From: Symbiodinium sp. CCMP2592
Lineage: Eukaryota; Sar; Dinophyceae; Suessiales; Symbiodiniaceae
Direction of reading: 5' to 3'
NCBI GenBank assembly: GCA_905221615.1
Contig: CAJNDT010004935.1
Coordinates: 424,501 to 488,500, forward strand
Length of the DNA: 64,000 nt
Position numbers and translations under genes: made by a program. Of the stretch, positions 34,317 to 46,200 are shown piece after piece. The first letter of the stretch is position 1, and every line of letters begins with the position of its first letter. The notes below the pieces were generated by a model. The model made no database searches. It was not told the origin of the DNA and saw nothing but the letters and a program-made list of their open reading frames with translations.

Positions 34317-37246
34317 TCAGAGCTCAGACTGAGGCGCGAACTGCTTCTTGCGCTCTTGGCTGCGGCTCTTCTCCCGGCCACGGCTGCGGCTGCGTCTCCC
34401 GCGGCTCCTTTCACGTCGGGCTTCAAATGTCTGTGATGTGCACAAAAAACAGAAACCTGAACCACTGAAAGTCCCCCTTCCCTAAATCATCTAGCTGCCG
34501 TATCCCATCAAAATTCTAGAGGTATCCTTACCGCATAGAAAGCTGAAAACCGGAGGGACAAACCCTTCCCGCTCCGGCTGCGCCGTCGTCGGCTACGGCT
34601 CCGATGTCGGTCGCGGCTGCGGCTGCGGTGCCGGTCCCGATTGTCCTGCTATATACTGTAGTGAAGACCTATAGTGGCACGGGCTTTTTTGGGGACGGAG
34701 CACTCAAAAGGCCATTGAGGCCATTGGAGCCTTGGAGCTCCTGCTCTTGTGGGAGTACCAGGCCTGGAGCCTCGCAAACCCTCGGCCCAGATTTCAGCTC
34801 CAGAGGCTACGACAAGTCTCACACCCCGCTGTCTAGTTGAGATTCTGGCGCAACGGCCTGTGAGACGTGCACTCTGACACATCGTAGTTCTGGAGTGCAA
34901 ACGTCCGTCAACCTCTGAAGTCCTGAAGCACTTACCGTGAGGATCTGTGTGTCTGTCACAGTCTTTATCCGGATTCGGTCCTTGTCCTTGCCCTTGCCGC
35001 CGCCCTTTCCTCAGTTCGGTTTTGGCCTTACTTGCCTTCACTCATGTACTGATGCCAGACTTCTCTTGAGCAGGATCCAGCAAGAGTCAAGCCTTGTTGC
35101 TGCAATGCAACCTAGCAGCCCTCACCCTTTTCGCCGCCCTTTTGCGGCCGGTCGGGCGGATCTGGCAAATTCTCGTTGTCAATCAGCGGCCTGGCGATCT
35201 TGCCTTGCGACGACAACATCTGTCAAGAAAACGGTATGTGCCGCTGGAATTAAAACGGACAAATGAAGAAGCCCTTGTCAGGATTTTTCTGTTGTTCCAA
35301 TTGCATTGACTGTTGCTTCCACGTTTCCATGCTGCTAGATTTGCTATGCTTGAACAATCGACTGACGTGACAGTGACATCATTGCGGCGCTCGGATTGAC
35401 ATGTTGTGTTGGGGTCCCCTATCTTACATGTCAACATTTCAAGCATGTACTAAAACTTCAGATTGGAAGGGTGCTTCTATGTCCTGGTATTGAAACCGAG
35501 CACAGCTAGATACGGTTGCATATCCCTGAGTTAACTATGCCATGACAGGACTCGACAAAGCTTTTGTTCTCCACTGCAGGTTCAGTGGCAGTTGCTTTAT
35601 ACCCGCTATACCCGTTACCCACATGGTCAGCTACGCCGCGGGTAATTCAAGCACCTGTGGTGTTGTCAGGCAGGCTGCAAATCATCGACGACGGATTCGC
35701 GCAGTTGTCCAGGTGCTTCTTGATCTTCACCAGGACCTCGTCCTTGTCCTCCGCCCTCTTCTCGATGATTTCACGCAGCTTAGACTTTGCATCATCGTCC
35801 AGGCGATACTTCTCCATCACCTTCTCAGCATCCGACAAGTCCGGCAGCTCTTCAATCTCTCCTTCCAACAGCTTCCCAACCTCAAGCTCGGCACTCGGCC
35901 CGACAATGAAATGGTGGCTGGCTGCCACACACAATGACGAACATGAGACTGAGAAGCTCTACTCAAAAATCAACCTTCTTGGGCAGGACAAGCAGCAAGC
36001 AGCGTCGCCATGGCACTGGCACGCTTGCAGTACTTTAGATGCTGCTCGATGGTGGTTAGATCCTTGTGCATGCGGTCAATCTCGTTCTCCTTCTTTCGCC
36101 GGTGAGTAAGCTCCTGGGCGACGAAAAGTTGGTCGAGCCATGAACTGGTGTCGACCCTGGTGTCTCTATGATGCAGATAATCATGTCTCAGGAAGAAGCA
36201 AGTGCTTGAAAGGGGGGCGGGCCCAAAGAAGAAACCCTGATACCACGTTGGAATGCCCTACTGCACAAGCGCAAGACAACGGGGTGTCACTAGCGCTGCA
36301 TGAAAGCGAGATAGACCGGAGTCCAAACAGTCCAGTGACTGGATACACCATAAAGCCAATCAAAACTTGCTGGAGAACACACCTGCTCATGCGACTTTTC
36401 AAAAGGCACTGAACTCTTCCGGCCATGGCGCGGTAAGCCTGGAGGCAACAGGGTCATCCAGCCTGAACTTTCGAGCTAGTCGCTCCACATCTTTGTCTGG
36501 CTTCACTTTGCCGATGAAGCGACCGCTTTCCATCTCACCGATCTTTACCGTCAGTAAGCCGGTGGGGCTTCTCGCTCTTTCGAGCACCTCATATAGCTTC
36601 TCGATGTCTTCGGCCTTGGTGTCTTGCCTCTTCCTCATAGTCTCGTTCAGCCGCTTGATCCATCTGTCCTCGATGTTGAAGTAATCCTCAGCTCGCAGGT
36701 CTGCAGAAAGCGTTAAGGCTCTTAAGGTACATGCCAAGGACAAGAAAGCATGACTTTCGAGCAATGCAAGGAAGCTTCGCAAAGCTCCTGTATCTCGGGA
36801 TCGATTGTCTCATCGTCATCCGGGAGCTTGACCCCCGACTTGGACTCTGACTGGCTGCTCATCGCATTCGACATCATGGTCTGCGCGAGCTGTCCCTGTC
36901 GCATGTTCTGCATCTTCTGCATTTGTTGCTGCATCTGCTGCTGCATTTGCTGCTGCATCATCATGAACATCATCGGGTTCATCATGGGGTTCATGCCACC
37001 GGGCATCATGCCGGGCATTCCCGGCATTCCGGGTGGCATTCCCGGCATTCCCGGTGCCGGGCTGGTGCCGTTCGCCGGCTCTGTCCCTCCTCCCGTCGCT
37101 GGAGGTGCTCCCATCATCATGCCGGGCATTGGCGGCATCCCCATCATGGGGGGCATCCCCGGAGCTCCGGGAGCTCCGGGCCCGGGTGCACCCCCGCCGG
37201 GTGCACCCCCGGGCGCCGTGGGCACCATGGCGTTGGGCGGCTGCAT
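34317..37246 (-). CDS. Tandem RS-domain protein, copy A (eight exons, about 454 aa)
   Basis: Exons: 37246-36776, 36686-36432, 36113-35997, 35880-35679, 35203-35126, 35009-34981, 34645-34573 and about 34456-34317. Exon 1 starts at MQPPNAMVP and gives a Pro/Gly/Met-rich N terminus with a QQQMQQQMQ stretch. Exons 2-5 hold three related helical modules: DYFNIEDRWIKRLNETM, KFRLDDPVASRLT, and KYRLDDDAKSKLREI, each ending near a G-K-x-x motif. Exon 6 gives GKGGGKGKDKD; exons 7-8 give RS repeats (DRHRSRSRDRHRSRSRRRR, then RSRGRRSRSRGREKSRSQ). RS domains are typical of nuclear pre-mRNA splicing factors, so a nuclear RNA-processing role is inferred. No RRM was found. Donors of introns 1-7 are GC, GC, GC, GC, GT, GA and GC. 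The start of exon 8 is tentative. The copy is open throughout and seems functional. Confidence 0.78.
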
Positions 37247-37311
37247 GCTACCTAAGGTCCTTTGCCCAGGACATCCCGCGAGAGGCGGAAGTAAGCCGAA
37301 ACTCACAGGAA
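36422..37311 (-). repeat. Near-identical 890-bp tract shared with 40541-41430
   Basis: It covers the 5' leader, exon 1, intron 1 and exon 2 of copy A. Only about ten differences from copy B were noticed by eye. Homology stops abruptly just inside intron 2 and just upstream of the leader, while the other introns of A and B are unalike. Confidence 0.85.
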
Positions 37312-37691
37312 AGGAATGTCGTCGCGACCAACTCGTGCCACAACTTGCTACTGATACGGTGTTGACTACAAGAGCTGCTGATGCCCGCGCAAGTGCTGCA
37401 ATCTGGTAATTTTTACCAAGCGTCTCCCGTCTCCGCACAGATTCCCAAAACCACGCTTGAGTTCGTCCAGCTGCAGGTCTCCCGGCAGCGAGCGGGTTGG
37501 TAGTGAACCCTTGGACGGCTTCTGTACTATAAGATCATTGCAGGTAGCGGCAGTCACGTCAATTCGGTGATGGCCGTACTTCAAGATGGCCATAATGCCA
37601 TCTTGTGAAACGAGCCGAGCAATCAGAAGATGAGGTGGCAGCTCAGTCTTCCGACCTGATCTCGGGGACTACGTAGCATGTCCCAGTCCTC

Positions 37692-40600
37692 TTAGGCAGC
37701 CTGAGCCCGGAACGGTTTCTTGCGTTCTTGGCTGCGGCTCTTCTCCCTGCCACGGCTGCGGCTGCGTTTGCCACGGCTCCTTCCGAGCGATTCGAGAGTC
37801 TGCAGAGGAGTGCCTGTTCGAGAACAGCTTTCGCATGTCGCGAAATGGGCGTTTCATGAGCTTCGTGTTCGAAGAAACATAGATCTTGGTTTTGATGCCG
37901 CCAACAGGACAAAACATCGATAAACCCATCGGGGATCATACTGTAGGGGCCATCCCTGGGTTGGAGCTCTGCAGGTGTTGTGACCGTTACACTCTCAGGC
38001 ATGCTACGAGGAGTGGCTGAAGATATTGTGGGTGTAGAGTCGTTACTGAAGCGTCGCCGGGTGTCGTCTCCGCGGCACCACACACGGCCTGCCCTCAGCA
38101 ACCCTCGAAATGCATTGCGAATTGCGCCGCCTGTAATCTTTTGCATACATTTTCGCCGAAGCCTGAATATGCTTCTTAATGCGTTCTGAGGTCGGAATGG
38201 TTCCGTCGCACGTACCTACTGGCCCACGCATCTGGATGTTTACTCTTGCCGCGAAACCTTCAGATTTCTCGGACAGTCTGAAGTAACTCCTCCACAACAC
38301 AGTCTTGCATGTGTTGTGGAGGGCAATAATAAACTCCCGAGCCAGATGCAACGTTGCAAGCGGCCGAATCCCTGTAGTAGCCCAAGTCTCCACCGACATC
38401 GCAAGAGGCATGGACACGGAACAGGAACCTCAAGTTTTCTGGAGGAGAGTGCTGTACAGATTCCTTGCACAGGATCTGCAACATGCTGCCCCCTGGTTCG
38501 TCGAGTACTTCTAGGAGTTCTTGCGAGATCTTGCGAGAAGCGTCCGCCGTTTTCACATTCAATTTTACAAAACGGGCCTCGGGCAAGGAAGCCTCCTAGG
38601 TCGAATGCCTGCTACGGGGTAGCCTCTTTCATCACACGTCAAACAAGTTCAAGCCTGAAACCTTACACTGCCTTACACCTATTTGGCCCCGTGGAACCCT
38701 TCCCACTCCGGCTGCGCCGTCGTCGGCTGCGGCTTCGATGCCGGTCGCGGCTGCGGCTGCGGTGCCGGTCCCGATTGTCCTGTATTGCGAGCACGGCTTT
38801 TAAGCTGACTTACCACGCGGGCTAATCATGAGCTCCTCTCCACCTCAGAGATTCCTGATTCACAGCTGGCTGTCGCGTTGTGTCCCTAGATTGCGTCCTT
38901 GTCCTTGCCCTTGCCACCACCTTTTCCTTAGAAAGACTTAGTTTGTCTTCCACGCATACGCTGACTGCAGTTTACCAGGGTTCCGGATGGATTTCACGGG
39001 AATTTGCCCGTTCAGGTACTTCTGCCGAGTTTGATGCCTCGACTTGCGCTGATGCTAGCAGCCTCTGGTCGGACCAAATATGGAACCGACCTTGTGACCA
39101 CAGTGCAACCTGGCAGCCCTCGCCCTTGTCGCCACCCTTTTGCGGCCGATCGGGCGGATCTGGCAAATTCTCGTTGTCAATCAGCGGCCTCGCGATCTTG
39201 CCTTGCAACAGAAAATAACACAAAGGCCATAGCTAGAGCACTGAGATGAGAGGACTCAAAGCTCTAAGAAGTGCCTGGTTGTGTACAACCGACATCAACT
39301 AACAGATGCCGTGCAGTGAACCACATGACCCTCGTTTCAGCATCTACTTCCAAGGTCAACTGGTAAAGACTCCAGCAGCCCCTCTTCAGATCATAGGTAA
39401 AAGGCAAAATGCAAATCATCGAGGAGGGATTCGCGCAGTTGTCCAGGTGCTTCTTGACCTTCACCAGGACCTCGTCCTTGTCCTCTGCCCTCTTCTCGAT
39501 GATTTCACGCAACTTCGACTTTGCATCATCGTCCAGGCGATACTTCTCCATCACCTTCTCAGCATCCGACAAGTCCGGCAGCTCTTCCACCTCGCCTTCC
39601 AGCAGCTTCCCAACCTGGGTTTCTGCACATCTGAAACTAGACGTGAAGAAAACAGAGCGGCCATGCTCCTCCTTTATGAGATAACTGCTCAGGTGGGCCA
39701 GGGAACAAGTAGGGTGGCCATGGCATTGGCACGCTTGCAGTACTTTAAATGCTGCTCGATGGTGTTTAGATCCTTGTGCATGCGGTCAATCTCGTTCTCC
39801 TTCTTTCGCCGGTGAGTAAGCTCCTTGGACAGGAGAAGTTTGAACGACACACAGGCAAGTGAAGCACGGGATGACAGCTGCGTGAAAGCCGGTGCATTCA
39901 CCGACGATGGGTTCTCACCCAATGCTGTCTGACATGTTGACAGCCTGGCATGCTAACCAGCCACAGGCATTGCTGTGCAAGAACATGCTACATTATGAAT
40001 CATGAATGCGCTCATTGATGCAGTCCCCAATTGCCACACATTTTTTAACACGATAGGTTCTGACGTTCAGCGTAGACTGACTGGGTAGTTATCTGCTCCG
40101 CGAGACGCGGGCGGCAGGTGCACCCGACGACTCCGCAGCTCCGTCCCAGTCGCACCACGATGGTCCTTGCCTTTTGCCTCCCTGGGTGCGTCGGGCTCTC
40201 GCCACGGTGCCATATTTGGGGGCGTTTCGCGGTGGGACTCGTGCGGCCTGCAAATCGCTCGTTTTCGATCTGATTGGCAGGGCCACTTCGGCATGGTCTC
40301 GGCGTCCAGCCCATTTAAGGCGGTGTAGACTTCACGCGTCTTTTGGCATGTGGCGTGCGACTCCTCGTCCCGCCGTTGCCCCTGTGCGTTTCCGAGGCTC
40401 GTTTCCGAAATCGTGCCTCCGCCAGCAATGAGCAGGACATATTTTTGGGTCCGCTTGCCCGGATCGGGCTCACACCACAACCCCTTTCACTATTTGTTTG
40501 GGGTCTGCACGGGCTGAAAAGGTTCTGCAAATCTTCAAATGCCATGGCGCGGTAAGCCTGGAGGCAACAGGGTCATCCAGCCTGAACTTTCGAGCTAGTC

Positions 40601-41365
40601 GCTCCACATCTTTGTCTGGCTTCACTTTGCCGATGAAGCGACCGCTTTCCATCTCACCGATCTTTACCGTCAGTAAGCCGGTGGGGCTTCTCGCTCTTTC
40701 GAGCACCTCATATAGCTTCTCGATGTCTTCGGCCTTGGTGTCTTGCCTCTTCCTCATAGTCTCGTTCAGCCGCTTGATCCATCTGTCCTCGATGTTGAAG
40801 TAATCCTCAGCTCGCCGGTCTGCAGAAAGTCTTAAGGCTCTTAAGGTACATGCCAAGGACAAGAAAGCATGACTTTCGAGCAATGCAAGGAAGCTTCGCA
40901 GAGCTCCTGTATCTCGGGATCGATTGTCTCATCGTCATCCGGGAGCTTGACCCCCGACTTGGGCTCTGACTGGCTACTCATCGCATTCGACATCATGGTC
41001 TGCGCGAGCTGTCCCTGTCGCATGTTCTGCATCTTCTGCATTTGTTGCTGCATCTGCTGCTGCATTTGCTGCTGCATCATCATGAACATCATCGGGTTCA
41101 TCATGGGGTTCATGCCACCGGGCATCATGCCGGGCATTCCCGGCATTCCGGGTGGCATCCCTGGCATTCCCGGTGCCGGGCTGGTGCCGTTCGCCGGCTC
41201 TGTCCCTCCTCCCGTCGCTGGAGGTGCTCCCATCATCATGCCGGGCATTGGCGGCATCCCCATCATGGGGGGCATCCCCGGAGCTCCGGGAGCTCCGGGC
41301 CCGGGTGCACCCCCGCCGGGTGCAGCCCCGGGCGCCGTGGGCACCATGGCGTTGGGCGGCTGCAT
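37692..41365 (-). CDS. Tandem RS-domain protein, copy B (eight exons, about 448 aa)
   Basis: Exons: 41365-40895, 40805-40551, 39823-39707, 39614-39413, 39201-39124, 38926-38898, 38779-38707 and about 37813-37692. Lengths of exons 1-7 equal those of copy A (471, 255, 117, 202, 78, 29, 73). The protein has the same parts: a Pro/Gly/Met-rich N terminus, three helical modules, KIARPLIDNENLPDPPDRP, GKGGGKGKDKD and two RS blocks, ending KKPFRAQAA. Donors are GC, GC, GT, GC, GC, GA and GT. Introns range from 89 to 893 bp. Intron 7 has an open minus-strand frame (38590-38250) with no recognised family. The leader, exon 1, intron 1 and exon 2 are almost identical to copy A, consistent with recent gene conversion. 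It appears intact. Confidence 0.78.
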
Positions 41366-41430
41366 GCTACCTAAGGTCCCTTGCCCAGGACATCCCGCGA
41401 GAGGCGGAAGTAAGCCGAAACTCACAGGAA
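40541..41430 (-). repeat. Near-identical 890-bp tract shared with 36422-37311
   Basis: Same length as its partner, with no gaps noticed. It contains exon 1, intron 1 (89 bp in both) and exon 2 of copy B. Confidence 0.85.
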
Positions 41431-42174
41431 GGAATGGCAGACAAAAATGCTTCTCAGAAGGCCAAAGCTTGCACTTGCAGCAACCGTGAAGTTAGCAACT
41501 GTGCACCGCCTTATAACTGTTATAGCTGTGATATACGTCGAATGCTTGCATCCGAGCCATACAGCCTCACCCGCTGACAACCCGCAATGTCTAATTCCTC
41601 CGCAGATCTTTTGCCGCTGACCTTTCCGAAACATGTGCTGGTGCAGCGCATCACCACATCCACGGTTGGGCGTGGCTATAAGCATGACTACAGGTGTCGT
41701 AACGCTGTGTGGGGTGCAGTGAACCCGTCAAACACCTGAAGACTTTGAGAACATTGCAGGCGGCGGCAGTCACACTTTTAGTGGCCACCGCCCATGCGGG
41801 CGAGGTGCCTGCAAAGCTGACGATTGAAACTCGTTACGCATCGAGGCATCGCTAACGCGACGCAAGCCCAAACTCGATAGTGGTCGCTCACTCTTCTGGC
41901 CTGGTCTCAGCCCGAAGCCCTACGAAGGACGGACTGTTTATTCGTGAAGCACGGCTAGAAGACCGCAGGGTCATGAAGTTAGCACCAGGCTTCCCAACAT
42001 CCGGACACATGAAGATCGTGCTTCAGTTCTGAACACACGGTTGTATGTATGTTTCGGACGTGAGTTGGATGATCTGCTATGTGCTGGCTGACACGTGATC
42101 CGCTGTCATAAATGGCAAAACATGATGATGCTGATGATGATGGCTGTTGTCCGATACCTGCCTGAGTGTCACTG

Positions 42175-42345
42175 GATCCGCATCATCACCATCATCATCA
42201 TCATCATCATTACGCGACGACGAACTCACTTCAGTTCCATCACCATCCACATCGAAGCAAAGGCAGAACCATCACCCACACCACCCACACCACCACCACC
42301 ACCACCACCACCACCACCACCACCACCACCACCACGATCAACTCC
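42175..42345. repeat. (CAT)n/(CAC)n triplet array
   Basis: CATCATCAC-type units and then an almost pure (CAC)n run at about 42289-42334. Confidence 0.9.
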
Positions 42346-42479
42346 GCCCTCACCATCACAATCCATCGCGCCGCCACCGCCCCACCATCATGGCCATCGT
42401 CGTCGATAACAGCACCAGCAGCTCATCAAATACGTCTTCCTGCTTCCTGGAAACCATGCGTAAAAGAAGAAGAACAGCA

Positions 42480-43215
42480 ACACAAATAAAAAACAAACAC
42501 CACGCACCACCACTGCAGCAGCAACAGCAAGAGCAAGCACAACCGGCCTCAACCAACGCAGCCACAACCAACAACAACAACAACAACAACAACAACAGTG
42601 TAGGCTTTTGAGGCGACTGTTGGCTGTTTGACGGAACCTGTTTTGAATCCTCGAAGCTCAAGGATTTCTTGCTTCAAGTTCGCCCCCTAACTCCAGAAGG
42701 GCTGAACATAAGTAGAAAAGAACCCTTACAACACGACCCCGAAAAACAGAAAACCAACCCGCAAGCACCTGTGCGTTTGCGTTGCGACAATCCACTCTCA
42801 GCACTCGAAACAAGAACAACAGCCACGGCAACGACCAGCAAACAACAATAGAGTACATACAACCGACAACCACTACCATCACTACCACCACCGCCACCGC
42901 CAACACGAAGAATATCAATAACAGGAAGAACATGAAGAACAAAAGAACAAGAGCACAACAATAAGACGAAGAAGAAGAAGAACAACAACAACAACAGCAG
43001 CAACAGCACCAGCCACAGCAACAGCACGAGCCGTAGCAACAGCAACAGCAACCGCCACAATACGCTAATAAATAAACGCAGGAACAATAACAAGAACATT
43101 GTCTTATTCTTGTTCATCATCACCACCACCACCATCACCATAATCGAAACAGCAACAATACCATCAACACCTGCCACAGCATCAACTCATGATCGTCGTC
43201 GTCATCATCATCACT
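42480..43215. repeat. Imperfect (CAA)n/(CAG)n/(GAA)n-rich stretch
   Basis: CAACAA and CAGCAA runs at 42560-42597 and 42970-43060, with GAAGAA at about 42966-42980. Together with the array at 42175 it separates exon 8 of copy C from its presumed 3' flank at 41690-41920, so it looks like expansion or insertion in the intergenic spacer. Confidence 0.75.
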
Positions 43216-43248
43216 GTCAAAATCCTTGGATTCTGCAACCCGTAGCTG

Positions 43249-46200
43249 TCATCTTAGCGTCCACAGTCCGGGCGACTTCTTGCGTTCCTGGCTCTTCTCT
43301 CGGCCGCGGCTACGGCTCCGCTTGCCCCGGCTCCTGTCCAGCAGGGCTCCCATGAAGAAGTGACACGCTCTACACGAATTCCTGCAGCCCTGACGCAGAA
43401 GGCATGCCGTTGCCTTCGGAGTTTGTCTGCCGAGTTGTGGATATTGGCCCTCTTGGAAACCAGACAGCAGAATCCGGCGGAAAAAGTTCAAGCTTTGTTG
43501 TAGGTTTGCTGCGGGGGCCGCGAGCCCGAGTATTGAACCCAAAGGTCCAAGACTGCCATAGGGCCAACAAGAACAGCTGGGCGAAGGCCATCCAATCTCG
43601 GGGACAATATTGAAAGGCTCCACGTAAGGAACAAGCACACAAGAGAACCAACCACCACGAGGCCTAGCTACCTCGGGACGGTGAAGAGGGCCGTTGGCAA
43701 GGTGCTTTGGGCTTCTGTTCCTCCCTGCAGCCTTGACGCGACGAACGAACAAAAAAAGCCTCGACATGCGAAGTGGAAACAAAAGCAACAGCTAGCCGGC
43801 GTGTGCCAAAACAGGGGCAGGAGTTTGTATGGCAATGCAAGGACAGGCCGGACAATACCCGGTGGCTTGGCTCTCGCTGAAGCCGGGGTGGACAGTACAA
43901 AGGAAGAGAATCGAGAGGGAACGCTATGGCCTCAGTACGTTCTACACTACTACCAGAGGAAGGCTGAGGCCTCTAACCAGGATACTTGACCGCTGATTGG
44001 AACACACGCAGAAAAACAAAACAAAGTCTTTTGTGTCTCGGGCTGACATGTAGTAGCACCCGCTGTGTAAAACTGATTCATGATGATCTACAGCCAAGAC
44101 ATGTCTGCATCACGTACAACGGCATGCTGGAGGCACAATTCCTCAACTCTTGCCTCTCTCTCTCCTCCTCGTCCTACTGACTTCTCCGCATGCTGCCACT
44201 CTACTAGCAAAGCCTCGTTAGCAGCATAATACCGGCGCCATGCAACAGTGGACGCAGCAGAACCTGAACTCTGCACCTATCCCTAGCCTCAAGTGGATCA
44301 AACCGGATTGGCCTAATTATTGGTGGCTTCATGCACAGCAGACCAGGGTGGGGTGCTGACTTATCGCAAGCAGGGCTTATGTACGTCTCATCTTATTGAC
44401 TGAAGCAAAAACGCATGTCGGTCCGACTGCGCCGCCGTCGGCTGCGACTTCGATGCCGGTCGCGGCTCCGACTCCGGTGCCGGTCTCGACGGTCCTGGTC
44501 CTGCAACCGGCCCAGAAGCAAAAGCAGGTTTTGCATGGTTGGCCAACAAGGTTGCAGGACAACTGAAGCTTGTGAAGGCTGAGGTTTGTTTTATGGTGGT
44601 GTTTTGTTCACCTTTCAGTCATGCATGTGGCTGAAAGGCCAACCGTGCCCTTGCAATGCACGCAAGTGCTTCATGTGCCGGTCTGAATGCTCAGCGGTTG
44701 CCAGTGCAGCAAGTGCTGCACCTGTCGTTTGATGGCGCCAGTACGACGAATTCGGGGCAGGTCAGAGCTAGGCCGTTGAGGATTTGCCAAATACCATGTG
44801 TACTGGCACCCGGCGGGGTCTCCAGGTTAATTTGGCACCCCTGCCCACTGTTCAAGAGCCTCCGGACTGCAAAGGCCCAAACAAGGCCGCGAACCCATGA
44901 TCCCAAAGCCGTGATGCTGGTGCTCGCGACACGCCCGAGGTTCGGGCGTTTACAATTCCGGATTATAGACTTCCGACTGCTTCAGGCACGGGTGCATGAG
45001 ATTCAGGGTGGCGGATAAACGAAGACAGGCCGACACCCAAGCTGCGCATTTGTAAGTCCGATGGTATCGTGGTTTCTGCAACAGAGGGGACTGCTTTAAC
45101 ATGCTCCTGCAGCAGCTGAACTTATTCCGAAGCTTACGCGACAGGCCATTGTTGAGTTGGGTCGTGACCTGTCACATGGAGCCATGTTTTTAAGATGCAG
45201 GAGGTACCACCCGCTCGGAGACTATAGAACGACCAACCGACTCTTGCCCAGCCCTCCTTGGCATTCTGAGGCCGGACCCTCGCCATGCGGAAGCAAAGTG
45301 CTCTACTTCGCAACAGATCGGAACTCCGTCCTTGTCCTTTCCTTTACCGCCGCCTTTGCCTTGGTTTGTCGTTGGCAGACTACTGCGAGCATTCGACAGA
45401 TGAGCGTTGGTTCATTAGCATACGGCTCCCACACCTCTTGGTTCTTTCTCTCACTACGCTGGCCGCCTTCTCGCACCCTGCACAACAAAACCAAAAAGGA
45501 CCCTGTGTCCACATGGGCATTGAAATCAACTATATACCTCTGATTGTAAAGGAACGCTACCCGATAATGCAGACTCGCGGCCTTCTCCCTTTTCGCCGCC
45601 CTTTTGCGGTCGCTCGGGTGGATCAGCCAGGGGCTCGTTGTCAATCAACGGCCTCGCGATCTTGCCTCGCGATGACGGTCGATTGTGCAGTCAACACTCT
45701 GCATGGGTTTGTCGGGTGCGCTTGGTGTTGGAGCGTCAAGGTTTAAGAGCCCATGGCATAGTGATATCTCATACGTTCACAGAGGCACCGCGACGACCAA
45801 TTAGTCCTGTACTATGAGTGTTTTCGTACCTACACGGATATCCTGAAACCCTCACAAGTTCCAACCACAAGACCTAAAGTTCCCAAGACCTGTTCTTCAG
45901 TTTTCCATCGCACGCGTGAACCAAAATGATCCCAGAAGCCCCTTTTCGGACTAAGAACCGAAAACGACCAGGATGCAATCACAACAGTCGCAATTACAAT
46001 GCTATGGCAACAAACCAAGTAATGGCGGCTACAGGTCCATTCGCACACCCTTGCCCGTGCACAACTTGAATTCACTTTCAAGCGGGCCCAGTTACAAAGC
46101 ATTGATGACGGGTTCGCGCAGTTGTCCAGGTGCTTCTTGATCTTCACCAAGATTTCGTCTTTGTCCTCCGCCCTCTTCTCAATGATTTCACGCAGCTTCG

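Noticed and set aside
35542..36109. Plus-strand frames opposite the RS-protein exons
   Set aside because: They are antisense shadows of exons 3 and 4; the same shadows appear opposite copies B and C.
38250..38590. Separate gene inside intron 7 of RS-protein copy B
   Set aside because: An open minus-strand frame with plausible composition, but no recognised motif and no supporting exon; copies A and C have nothing comparable at that place.
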